DNA of 12,258 bases from CAZOLI01 sp964580675 (lineage in GTDB: Bacteria; Planctomycetota; MHYJ01; CAYXQY01). Below the pieces are notes generated by a model, which was not told the origin of the DNA, made no database searches, and saw nothing but the letters and a program-made list of their open reading frames with translations. The position numbers and the translations under genes were made by a program. Location: contig CAZOLI010000058.1 in assembly GCA_964580675.1 (NCBI GenBank), positions 1 through 12,258 of the forward strand. Direction: 5' to 3'. This document shows positions 6,428 through 12,258 of the stretch, in pieces. Position 1 is the first letter of the stretch; every line of letters begins with the position of its first letter.

Positions 6428-6570
6428 ATGTCGGTTCCATTGTTCATCCGGGCCCGACCGGCATTCCGTCCGAAGGCCGGCATAGCGGAAGGTAAGAATA
6501 TCCAACCGGTCGAAGGGAGTTTGTCATTCCCTTTTCATTAAGGGGTCACCGACCCATGCAGGACACTTCT

Positions 6571-7344
6571 TTACGATTCCTGTTCGTTCAGTGATTCCCG
6601 GACTTCCGTCGCAATCATGGTGGCAAGTCGATTCAGCATTTCTTCTCCCTCCCCGGCGGTGGCGTCGGCGGGCCGGCCGGCGTAGGCGTCCTCCATGCCC
6701 ATCTCCAGAAAATCCGTTACGCCCTTCTCCAGGTTCTCGGACAGGCTGATGTTCACCTCCGGCAATGACTTCATCACGTTTCTGCGAACCTGGTCTTCCC
6801 GGGAGGCCAGAACGATCGAGGTTTCGTACTGGCCGGCGTGACAGGCTCCAGTTTTGAACTCCTCCGACAGCGTCCGGGCCCATCGTTTTTTCAGCGGTGT
6901 GGCCACGGACGCCTGTTCCTCCGGCAGGTCCGTGACCGCGTCCCGGACCGCCCGGTCGTGGGCTGGTTCGAGATGGTTGTTCACCAGACAGACGTGATCG
7001 GTGCCATCGGCGAGTAGATCCTGAACCACCTCCTCCAGAAACGGCGTAAGCACACCGGGAGAAACCGATATCGCTCCCGCAAACGCCGCGGCGCACGCCG
7101 TGGTCCCGTAGGAAACGGACGGTGCCAAAAGGGGGGTTCGTTCCGGGGTGTCGAGTTTTTCAGCCGCCTTTGCGGAGGCGGCCCGGGAAATGGTTGTGTC
7201 CACGTCCAGGGGCAGATGGGGACCGTGTGGTTCGGTGGAGCCGACCGGCAGTAATACCACGACGGTTTGATCGCTTTCGTACAGGTCCTCCAGCTCCCGC
7301 GTCGTTCGTTCCGCCAGTTTGTGCTGTTCGGACACTACTTCCAT
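6571..7344 (-). CDS. Creatininase-family metal-dependent amidohydrolase
   Basis: 257 residues, normal family length. The metal site is readable: LLPVGSTEPHGPHLPLDVDT at 31-50 gives Glu38, His40 and Asp49. NNHLEP at 122-127 gives His124 and Glu126, like the NGHYEN of true creatininase rather than the NGHGGN of many relatives. CHAGQYETS at 168-176 supplies His169 and Glu173, and YAGRPADATAGEGEE near 221-235 is the usual C-terminal signature. Family members hydrolyse cyclic or linear amides with two metal ions. It is the last gene of the aryl-CoA cluster; its ATG lies inside the ligase gene (10-bp overlap) with GGAG seven bases ahead, implying translational coupling. The substrate is unknown; it may act on a ring-derived amide or enamine intermediate or on a formylated aromatic amine (inference). 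Confidence 0.88.
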   Translation of the reverse strand: MEVVSEQHKLAERTTRELEDLYESDQTVVVLLPVGSTEPHGPHLPLDVDTTISRAASAKAAEKLDTPERTPLLAPSVSYGTTACAAAFAGAISVSPGVLTPFLEEVVQDLLADGTDHVCLVNNHLEPAHDRAVRDAVTDLPEEQASVATPLKKRWARTLSEEFKTGACHAGQYETSIVLASREDQVRRNVMKSLPEVNISLSENLEKGVTDFLEMGMEDAYAGRPADATAGEGEEMLNRLATMIATEVRESLNEQES

Positions 7345-9035
7345 GGGTTTTCTCCGGCTTCCTCACGTTCCTCCAGTGTTTTCCGGTCGACTTTCCCCCG
7401 GTCGTTTTTCGGGAGGTCCTCGGTAAACACGACCCAGCGGGGATACTTGTGTTTGGAGATGGATTCCTTCACGTGCTGCTGGAGTTCCTCCCGAAGTGCC
7501 ATTGCCTTTTCTTCGTCGTCAACGACCTTTTCGCTGTATTCCTCACGAAGTTCAACAAATGCCTTCGGTTTGACGAGTCCCTCTTCTTTTTCGGCCGGTA
7601 TCACCGCGGCCATGCCGACGGCCTCGTGTTCGACCAGACATTCTTCCACCTCCAGCGGTGCCACCCAGATGCCACTGGCCTTGAACATGTTGTCCGCCCG
7701 GCCACCGAACCAGAAGTAGCCGTCCTCGTCCCGGCAGAACAGGTCTCCCGTACGACACCAGTGGCCGTAAAAGGTGTCCCAGCTTTCCTCCCGATCCTTG
7801 AAGTATCCGAGGGCAACGCTGTCGCCTTTTACCCACATCTCCCCCGTTTCCCCCTCGGGTACTTCCTCGGCCCCGGGGCCTTCGGCGTCCACCGGCAGAA
7901 TCCGGATGTCGTACCCCTCGACGATTTTACCGAGGGACCCGGGTTGTACGTCGCCCGGACGGTTGGTCGCGTAAATATGGAACATCTCCGCGGATCCGAT
8001 GCCGTCGTATACCTCGTTTCCGAACCGTTCCCGGAACCGGGACAGCAGAGCCGGCGGCAGGGCCTCTCCCGCCGAGATGTGGAAGCGCACGGAATCCATG
8101 TCCAGCCCCTCCGATGCCTCCTCCCTCAACGAATCGTCGTAATCCAGCAGTTTGGACAGCATGGTCGGCACGTTGGTGACAATCGTGGGATCGTACTCCT
8201 CGATGGCGTTACCGATGGATTCCGGCGTCGGACGCTCGGAATAAAGTCCCACCGTCGCCCCAACGGCAAACGGAAACATAAGGTTTGTTCCCGTCGCGTA
8301 CCCGAAATACAGGTTCGGTACGCTCACCGTCACATCGTCTTCCCCGAACCCAACGGTTTCCTTTGCGTACACTTCTGTATTGAACGCAAAATCACGATGT
8401 GTGTGCATGGCCGCCTTCGAACGACCGGTGGAACCGGCGGTGAACAGCCACGCGGCGATGTCGTCCCGGTGGGTGGGCGGAAGATCGGGAAGGTCGGCTT
8501 CCCGGCCAACCTGAATGGCCTCGTGCACCGTCCGGACGTCGAGGTCTGATCCGGCAAGCGCGTCCGGCACGTCCACGTCCGCCTCCGGATCCGCACCGGT
8601 TTCTACGTCCGGAACAAGCAACACGGCGTCCACAAACGGGTTCTCAATTAGCGTCTCCGACAGATCGTCCGCCGTCTCGGGCAGGGTGACAACGACGGGC
8701 GGATGCGCATAATTAATGACGTATTCAAGGTCATCCCTCGGGGCATGCGGGTTGCCCATGGCAACGACGGCGCCGTGACGGAGAGTGCCGTAAAAGGACC
8801 AGGCAAACGGCGGGGTATCCGGCAGTACGGTGTAAATTCGCTGTTCCCGGGTCACCCCGATGGACTGGAAGTAACGGGCCAGACCCCGGCTCCGTTCCGC
8901 AACGTCCTCGTACGTATACGTGCGCTCTCCAAACAATATGACCGGTTTGCCACCGTATCCCTCCTCAAGCCGGTCAAACAGAAAATAATCCGCCATGTTA
9001 AACTGTTCCGGAAACGTCGTTTCTTTCTGGCTCAT
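7335..9035 (-). CDS. Benzoate-CoA ligase family enzyme (aryl-CoA ligase)
   Basis: 566 residues from the chosen start. ANL-superfamily motifs in order: P-loop FTAGSTGRSK at 198-207 followed by MHTHRD, A5 motif YDGIGSAE at 343-350, RTGD at 428-431, hinge GRADNMFKASGIWVAPLEVEE near 445-465, and the C-terminal catalytic lysine Lys548 in DRGKVDR. The wording NLYFGYATGTNLMFPFAVGA and KASGIW closely follows benzoate-CoA ligases. The enzyme would convert an aromatic acid, CoA and ATP to the aryl-CoA thioester in the cytoplasm. The ATG at 9033-9035 is preceded by a perfect AGGAGG five bases away; a longer frame upstream would run through the neighbouring RidA gene and is rejected. Benzoate, 2-aminobenzoate or a substituted relative are all possible substrates; the neighbours favour an amino-aromatic. 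Confidence 0.9.
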   Translation of the reverse strand: MSQKETTFPEQFNMADYFLFDRLEEGYGGKPVILFGERTYTYEDVAERSRGLARYFQSIGVTREQRIYTVLPDTPPFAWSFYGTLRHGAVVAMGNPHAPRDDLEYVINYAHPPVVVTLPETADDLSETLIENPFVDAVLLVPDVETGADPEADVDVPDALAGSDLDVRTVHEAIQVGREADLPDLPPTHRDDIAAWLFTAGSTGRSKAAMHTHRDFAFNTEVYAKETVGFGEDDVTVSVPNLYFGYATGTNLMFPFAVGATVGLYSERPTPESIGNAIEEYDPTIVTNVPTMLSKLLDYDDSLREEASEGLDMDSVRFHISAGEALPPALLSRFRERFGNEVYDGIGSAEMFHIYATNRPGDVQPGSLGKIVEGYDIRILPVDAEGPGAEEVPEGETGEMWVKGDSVALGYFKDREESWDTFYGHWCRTGDLFCRDEDGYFWFGGRADNMFKASGIWVAPLEVEECLVEHEAVGMAAVIPAEKEEGLVKPKAFVELREEYSEKVVDDEEKAMALREELQQHVKESISKHKYPRWVVFTEDLPKNDRGKVDRKTLEEREEAGENPWK

Positions 9036-9040
9036 GTATA

Positions 9041-9046
9041 CCTCCT
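9041..9046 (-). promoter_or_regulatory. Ribosome binding site fixing the ligase start
   Basis: AGGAGG on the minus strand, five bases ahead of the ATG at 9035. It selects this ATG over the more upstream one at 9140 in the same frame. Confidence 0.9.
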
Positions 9047-9060
9047 CACTTCGGATATAA

Positions 9061-9471
9061 TTAATTAGTTGAATTCTCCTCGGGTGGAATGACGGCGGTG
9101 GCCTCAATTTCCACTTTTGCGTCCTCCTCCAGGAGCGCATTGACCTCGAACAGGCTCATGGCCGGATAATGGTCGCCGATGACGGAGCGGTACACTTCTC
9201 CGATGTCCTCCCGGAGTCGAATGTACTCCTCGCGATCGTCCATGTACCAGTTCATGCGAACGATGTGGTTCGGACGGGCTCCCGCTTCCCGAAGAATTTC
9301 GCAGATGTTCTCCAGTGATTTGCGAACCTGACCCGTCAGGGTGTCACTGACCAGTTCGTTCCGGTGGTCCCGGGCGATCTGTCCGGCCACAAACACAAGT
9401 TCACCTTCTGCTTTTACCGCGTGATTGAAGCCGCTGGGCCGTTCCCAGCCGGATGGATGTATGATTTCCAT
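9061..9471 (-). CDS. RidA/YjgF family protein lacking the canonical catalytic arginine
   Basis: 136 residues, the usual size of this trimeric family. SGFNHAVKAEGELVFVAGQIARD at the N-terminus and KVEIEATAVIP at 119-129 are typical. At the position of E. coli RidA Arg105, in the family sequence YPARS, this protein has YPAMS, with Met105. The following glutamate (Glu121) is kept. Classical 2-aminoacrylate imine deaminases need the arginine, so this is a divergent Rid subgroup with a different ligand or reaction. RidA-like proteins occur in 2-aminobenzoyl-CoA clusters, where release of ammonia from an imine or enamine is required; that role is inferred here. It starts three bases after the acyl-CoA dehydrogenase stop, with AAAGGA about seven bases ahead inside that gene, so the two are probably cotranscribed. 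Confidence 0.9.
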   Translation of the reverse strand: MEIIHPSGWERPSGFNHAVKAEGELVFVAGQIARDHRNELVSDTLTGQVRKSLENICEILREAGARPNHIVRMNWYMDDREEYIRLREDIGEVYRSVIGDHYPAMSLFEVNALLEEDAKVEIEATAVIPPEENSTN

Positions 9472-9474
9472 GGG

Positions 9475-10674
9475 TCAGTCCTTTCCCGTTGAACCGGGTG
9501 CAAATTCGTTGCGAAGTTCTCGCGCGATGATCACTTTCTGAAGTTCACTGGCTCCCTCGTAGATACGAAGCGGCCGGATGGCCCGGTACAATTCCTCCAC
9601 GGTATTTCCCGTAATTACGCCCTCTCCACCGTGCAGTTGAACGGCTTCGTCTATAATTTCCTGTGCCTTCTCGGTGGCAAACAGTTTGGCTTTGGAGGCT
9701 TCCTCCGTTACCCGGCCCTCCCGGGTGTCATGGTGCCACGCGGCCCGGTAGACGAGGAGGGCCGCGGCATCCAGGTCCGTGGCCATGTCGGCCACTTTCT
9801 GCTGGGTCATCTGAAAGTCGAACAGTTTTTGATCAAACACCTCCCGATCCAGTACGTGGCCGGCCGTTTCCTGAAACGCCCGGCGGGCAAACCCGAGCGC
9901 AGCCGCCCCAACGGTCGTTCGAAACACGTCGAGTGTCGCCAGGGCCACCTTCAGACCCTCCCCCACTTGTCCAACAATCTGATCGTCCGATACGGGACAG
10001 CCATGAAATTCCAACGTACCCAGCGGATGAGGCGAGGTCACTTCCTGGTGTTCCCCGACGGCAAAGCCCTCCACGTCCTCCTCAAGAATCACGGCCGTCT
10101 GACCGTCTGCTTCCAGTCCCTCCCCGTTTCGGGCGAAGACCACGTAAAAATCGGCCAGGCCCGCATTGGAGATGTACGTCTTTTCGCCCTCAAGCCGGTA
10201 GGCGTCACCGTCCTTCACCAGCTCCGTCTGAATGGCGGAGACGTCCGAGCCGGATTCTTTTTCGGTGAGGGCAAACGCGGCGATGGCATCACCGCTGGAA
10301 ACCGGTTTCAGGTATCGGTCCTTCTGCTCTCCGGTCCCGAAAAGTGTAATGGGTCCGCCACCGAGCCCCTGCATCGCAAACGCAAAATCAGCCAGGCCGG
10401 AGCGAAACGCAAGCTGTTCACGACAGATGGACAACGAGCGGACGTCCAGATCCGGATGAATCCCTCCCTGTTCCTGTGGTACGACGTATTCCAGCCAGCC
10501 GTCCGAGCCGAGCTGGCTTACAATTCGCTCCGACGCCTCGTACGGATCGTCATGAGGACCCGATAGCAGGTCCTCCCGGGATCGGGTCCAATCGGCCAGC
10601 TCCGACATCAACGCCCGGTGAGCATCGTCGAAGAACGGCCACGCGCCGTGTTCCGGTTCTGGTTGATCTGTCAT
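9475..10674 (-). CDS. Acyl-CoA dehydrogenase family protein
   Basis: 399 residues, about full family length. FAD-contacting AFALTEKESGSD at 133-144, QLHGGEGV at 346-353, and IYEGASELQ at 371-379 with catalytic base Glu373 at the usual medium/short-chain position. It would remove two hydrogens from the alpha and beta carbons of an acyl-CoA, passing electrons to ETF; reductive use is also possible. In an aryl-CoA pathway it would act on the alicyclic or dicarboxylic CoA ester formed after ring reduction. The ATG at 10674 has AAGAGG directly abutting it, an unusually tight spacing. The next methionine (residue 23) would cut off part of the N-terminal helix, so I keep the first. The 131-bp gap from the upstream gene is the only sizeable one in this cluster. 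Confidence 0.92.
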   Translation of the reverse strand: MTDQPEPEHGAWPFFDDAHRALMSELADWTRSREDLLSGPHDDPYEASERIVSQLGSDGWLEYVVPQEQGGIHPDLDVRSLSICREQLAFRSGLADFAFAMQGLGGGPITLFGTGEQKDRYLKPVSSGDAIAAFALTEKESGSDVSAIQTELVKDGDAYRLEGEKTYISNAGLADFYVVFARNGEGLEADGQTAVILEEDVEGFAVGEHQEVTSPHPLGTLEFHGCPVSDDQIVGQVGEGLKVALATLDVFRTTVGAAALGFARRAFQETAGHVLDREVFDQKLFDFQMTQQKVADMATDLDAAALLVYRAAWHHDTREGRVTEEASKAKLFATEKAQEIIDEAVQLHGGEGVITGNTVEELYRAIRPLRIYEGASELQKVIIARELRNEFAPGSTGKD

Positions 10675-10805
10675 CCTCTTATTTGGCGGAGCTTTTTACG
10701 GCGTACCGAACGGACGATAAAAACAATGGCAAAACAATTTTTTGTTATGGACTTACGGGCAGGAGGTCCAAACGTCGTATCGCTTTCCCCTATGCTTTTG
10801 CAACA
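10675..10805 (-). other. Gap between crotonase and dehydrogenase genes, possible internal promoter or operator
   Basis: 131 bp, AT-rich in the middle. It contains TACCGAACGGAC (10704-10715), whose CCG-AA-CGG core loosely recalls TetR/PaaR-type operators, and an A/T block near 10733-10745. Nothing here is strong enough to call a promoter. Confidence 0.25.
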
Positions 10806-11615
10806 TCAGTCCCCCTGAAAATCCGGTTGTTCCTCCTGTATAAAGGCTTCGTACGCTCGTTTAAAATCATTGGTCTGCATGCAGATGGCCTGGGATTGGG
10901 CCTCCATCTCCAGTGCCTGATCCACGCTCATGTTCCATTCCTGGTTCAGCATTCGTTTGGTCATTTCGTGGGCAAATACCGGACCGTCCGCTATGCTCTC
11001 CGCAACGGATGTTGCTTCCTCCTGCAGGTCCTCCGGATCGACAAGCCGATTGTAAAACCCCCATTCGTGCGCTTCTTCCCCGGACATCGATCGGCCGGTA
11101 AAAAGCAATTCTGCGGCCCGTCCCCGGCCGATGAGCCGCGGAAGTATGGAACAGGCCCCCATGTCACACCCGGAGAGGCCAACACGAACAAACAGGAAGG
11201 CCACCGAACTGTCGGGGGTGCCGAAACGCATATCGGACGCCATGGCCACGGCTGCTCCCGCTCCCACACAGACCCCTTCGATGGCGGCCACCACGACCTG
11301 TGGACAGTTCCGAATCGCGCGCACAAGATCCCCCGTCATTCTGGTAAATTCGAGCAAACCATCCATGTCCCGTTCCACAAGGGGACCAATAATTTCGTGA
11401 ACGTCGCCTCCGGAGCAGAAGTTTCCGCCGGATCCCGTGATGACCACCGCATCCACGTCGTCAAATTCGTCAAGCCGATGGAAGGTGTTGCGTAGTTCAT
11501 CGTAGGATTCGAAGGTCAGCGGATTCTTCTTCTCCGGTCGGTCCAGTGTCACTGTCGCAACGCCGTTGTTGACGGACCAGCGAAAATGTTCAGGATTGTG
11601 TTCTTGTCCGTTCAT
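10806..11615 (-). CDS. Enoyl-CoA hydratase/isomerase (crotonase) family protein with altered active site
   Basis: 269 residues, normal for the family. The oxyanion-hole region is present: NFCSGGDV at 65-72 and VCVGAGAAVAMASD at 115-128. The two glutamates of classical hydratases (Glu144 and Glu164 in the rat enzyme) align by eye with Ala122 and about Arg144. An aspartate, Asp151, in SGCDMGACSILPRLIG sits where isomerases such as PaaG have their acidic residue. The enzyme therefore probably binds a CoA ester but is an isomerase, hydrolase or other non-hydratase. I recall the run AFLFVRVGLSGCDMGAC as close to crotonases of 2-aminobenzoyl-CoA clusters, but have not checked this. It is first in the cluster; no strong Shine-Dalgarno site precedes the ATG. 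Confidence 0.9.
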   Translation of the reverse strand: MNGQEHNPEHFRWSVNNGVATVTLDRPEKKNPLTFESYDELRNTFHRLDEFDDVDAVVITGSGGNFCSGGDVHEIIGPLVERDMDGLLEFTRMTGDLVRAIRNCPQVVVAAIEGVCVGAGAAVAMASDMRFGTPDSSVAFLFVRVGLSGCDMGACSILPRLIGRGRAAELLFTGRSMSGEEAHEWGFYNRLVDPEDLQEEATSVAESIADGPVFAHEMTKRMLNQEWNMSVDQALEMEAQSQAICMQTNDFKRAYEAFIQEEQPDFQGD

Positions 11616-11954
11616 CGGATTTGTTTGAACAGGGTAACGTTGGTTTTGTTCTATTTGTCCCGGACAGCGGTGGCGAGCCGGGGACCGGTTTTTTCTGCGG
11701 ATGTTTTCTCGCTTTTCCGTTTCTCCTTTGCCGTCTCGTTCTTCCTCCGGTCATTATTATGGGAACGGCGTGAAAAATCATCTTTGTCCCCGTGATCCGT
11801 CCTGACCTTTTTTCTGAAGGCAGGATGCCTTCACCCCAATTCGAACACCGTTCCCTCCCCACCGGGGACGAACGCATCCTTACTTTCGCATGTTTTATTT
11901 TTCAGTAACCACGGTTTCCCCTCCACAGGCAATCTCAACAGGGCCTTCACGGGG
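11616..11954. other. Upstream region of the aryl-CoA cluster, no gene seen
   Basis: About 340 bp without a convincing gene on either strand. It should hold the promoter of the crotonase-led cluster, but no clear -35/-10 pair is visible. A perfect 8-bp hairpin TGAAGGCA-GGA-TGCCTTCA (11815-11833) is preceded by a T-run on the plus strand; this is the wrong order for an intrinsic terminator in either direction. Confidence 0.45.
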
Positions 11955-11958
11955 CCTC

Positions 11959-11988
11959 TTTATCCTTATCTTTATCCTTATCTTTATC
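11959..11988 (-). repeat. GATNAN hexamer array, five units
   Basis: On the plus strand TTTATC, CTTATC, TTTATC, CTTATC, TTTATC: perfect alternation of GATAAA and GATAAG on the minus strand. Confidence 0.9.
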
Positions 11989-12063
11989 TTGAAAATGGCC
12001 CGCTCCCTCACGGTCGGGGCTCAGTCTTTGGGGAAACAGTTCCCCCTCACTTCCAAATTACAT

Positions 12064-12120
12064 CTTACTCCTCACTCCTTACTCTTTACTGACCACTCCT
12101 TACTGACTGCTCCTTACTCG
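12064..12120 (-). repeat. Cluster of AGTAAGGAGT-type short repeats
   Basis: On the plus strand ACTCCTTACT and variants recur at about 10-20 bp intervals, separated by GACC, GACTG and similar. Smaller versions occur at 1877-1901 and 2083-2110 in the opposite orientation. Confidence 0.75.
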
Positions 12121-12137
12121 TCACGTAAGCTCGCCTC

Positions 12138-12161
12138 TTTATCTTTATCCTTATCTTTATC
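12138..12161 (-). repeat. GATNAN hexamer array, four units
   Basis: Minus strand GATAAA, GATAAG, GATAAA, GATAAA. Unit order is identical to the array at 1835-1858, and it sits beside the same ACGGTCC hairpin. Confidence 0.9.
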
Positions 12162-12258
12162 TACGGTCCTGCGGACCGTCCCATCCCCCTCCCTGATAAA
12201 AGATGGAGTGCCGTTTAGGCACTCCCTGCTTCCATCGGACTTCGTCCGGTCGGGGCTC

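Larger units (their letters stand above)
6220..6570 (-). other. Leader and intergenic region of the iron transport operon
   Basis: No gene. On the minus strand it holds a promoter candidate, paired stems in the presumed leader, and a Fur-like palindrome, listed separately. Near 6543-6555 a small hairpin GGGTC-ACC-GACCC lies 16 bases after the stop of the hydrolase gene and may mark the end of that operon, but it lacks a U-tract. Confidence 0.5.
11955..12258 (-). repeat. Composite intergenic repeat element, right copy (inverted relative to 1749-2110; continues past window)
   Basis: Read on the minus strand the order is CGGAC/GTCCG hairpin (12236-12248), GGAGTGCC/GGCACTCC hairpin (12205-12225), ACGGTCC-GGACCGT hairpin (12163-12179), GATNAN array (12138-12161), GGCGAGCTTACGTGACGAG block, AGTAAGGAGT cluster (12064-12120), AGCCCCGACCGTGAGGGAG module (about 12000-12022), GATNAN array (11959-11988). 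The left copy has the same order in opposite orientation. Positions 12186-12258 also match 655-727 directly with two differences. Confidence 0.85.

Noticed and set aside
7122..8549. Long 475-codon open frame on the plus strand opposite the ligase and hydrolase genes
   Set aside because: It is an antisense shadow of two well-supported genes; the translation has no recognisable motif.
9036..9140. 35-residue N-terminal extension of the CoA ligase
   Set aside because: It overlaps the end of the RidA gene, has unlikely composition, and a perfect AGGAGG precedes the internal ATG at 9035, where homology to benzoate-CoA ligases begins.
11815..11833. Intrinsic terminator at the perfect TGAAGGCA/TGCCTTCA hairpin
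   Set aside because: The T-run lies before the hairpin on the plus strand and reads as A-run after it on the minus strand, so neither direction gives hairpin followed by U-tract.
12064..12120. CRISPR-like array
   Set aside because: Repeats are about 10 bp, degenerate and irregularly spaced; no spacers of constant length and no cas genes.

Overview
The window looks like bacterial chromosome from a Gram-negative or diderm organism. There are lipoprotein signal peptides, a Fur-type ferric-uptake ABC system, Shine-Dalgarno sites ahead of several genes, mid-range GC and strikingly acidic proteins. The acidic bias suggests a marine or moderately halophilic lifestyle (inference). I cannot assign a phylum from the sequence alone.

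Layout. (1) Positions 1-370, minus strand: the 5' part of a CrcB/Fluc fluoride channel gene that runs off the left edge, preceded by a well-formed fluoride riboswitch and a sigma70-like promoter. (2) 371-2230: a repeat-rich region with one plus-strand gene for a small secreted or lipidated protein of unknown function (1094-1735). (3) 2233-6430, minus strand: a ferric-iron type ABC transporter transcribed as binding lipoprotein, two-domain permease and ATPase. A Fur-like palindrome and a structured leader lie ahead of it, and strong hairpins lie behind it. (4) 6571-11615, minus strand: five genes in the order crotonase-family protein, acyl-CoA dehydrogenase, RidA-family protein, benzoate-CoA ligase-family enzyme, creatininase-family hydrolase. 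(5) 11616-12258: gene-free and repeat-rich.

Function. The five-gene set resembles part of the aerobic aryl-CoA (2-aminobenzoyl-CoA/anthranilate-like) route. A ligase activates an aromatic acid, and beta-oxidation-type enzymes and a RidA protein process the dearomatised product. The ring-attacking flavoprotein monooxygenase/reductase and a hydroxyacyl-CoA dehydrogenase are not in the window. The RidA protein lacks the canonical catalytic arginine and the crotonase lacks both hydratase glutamates, so each probably does something other than the textbook reaction. A metal-dependent amidohydrolase of the creatininase family is the last gene and overlaps the ligase gene.

Repeats. A composite non-coding element is present at 1749-2110 on one side and, inverted, at about 11955-12258 on the other, so that the two copies bracket the iron and aryl-CoA genes. 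A rearranged third copy lies at 655-831. It contains hairpins with fixed stems and variable loops, arrays of GATNAN hexamers and clusters of AGTAAGGAGT.
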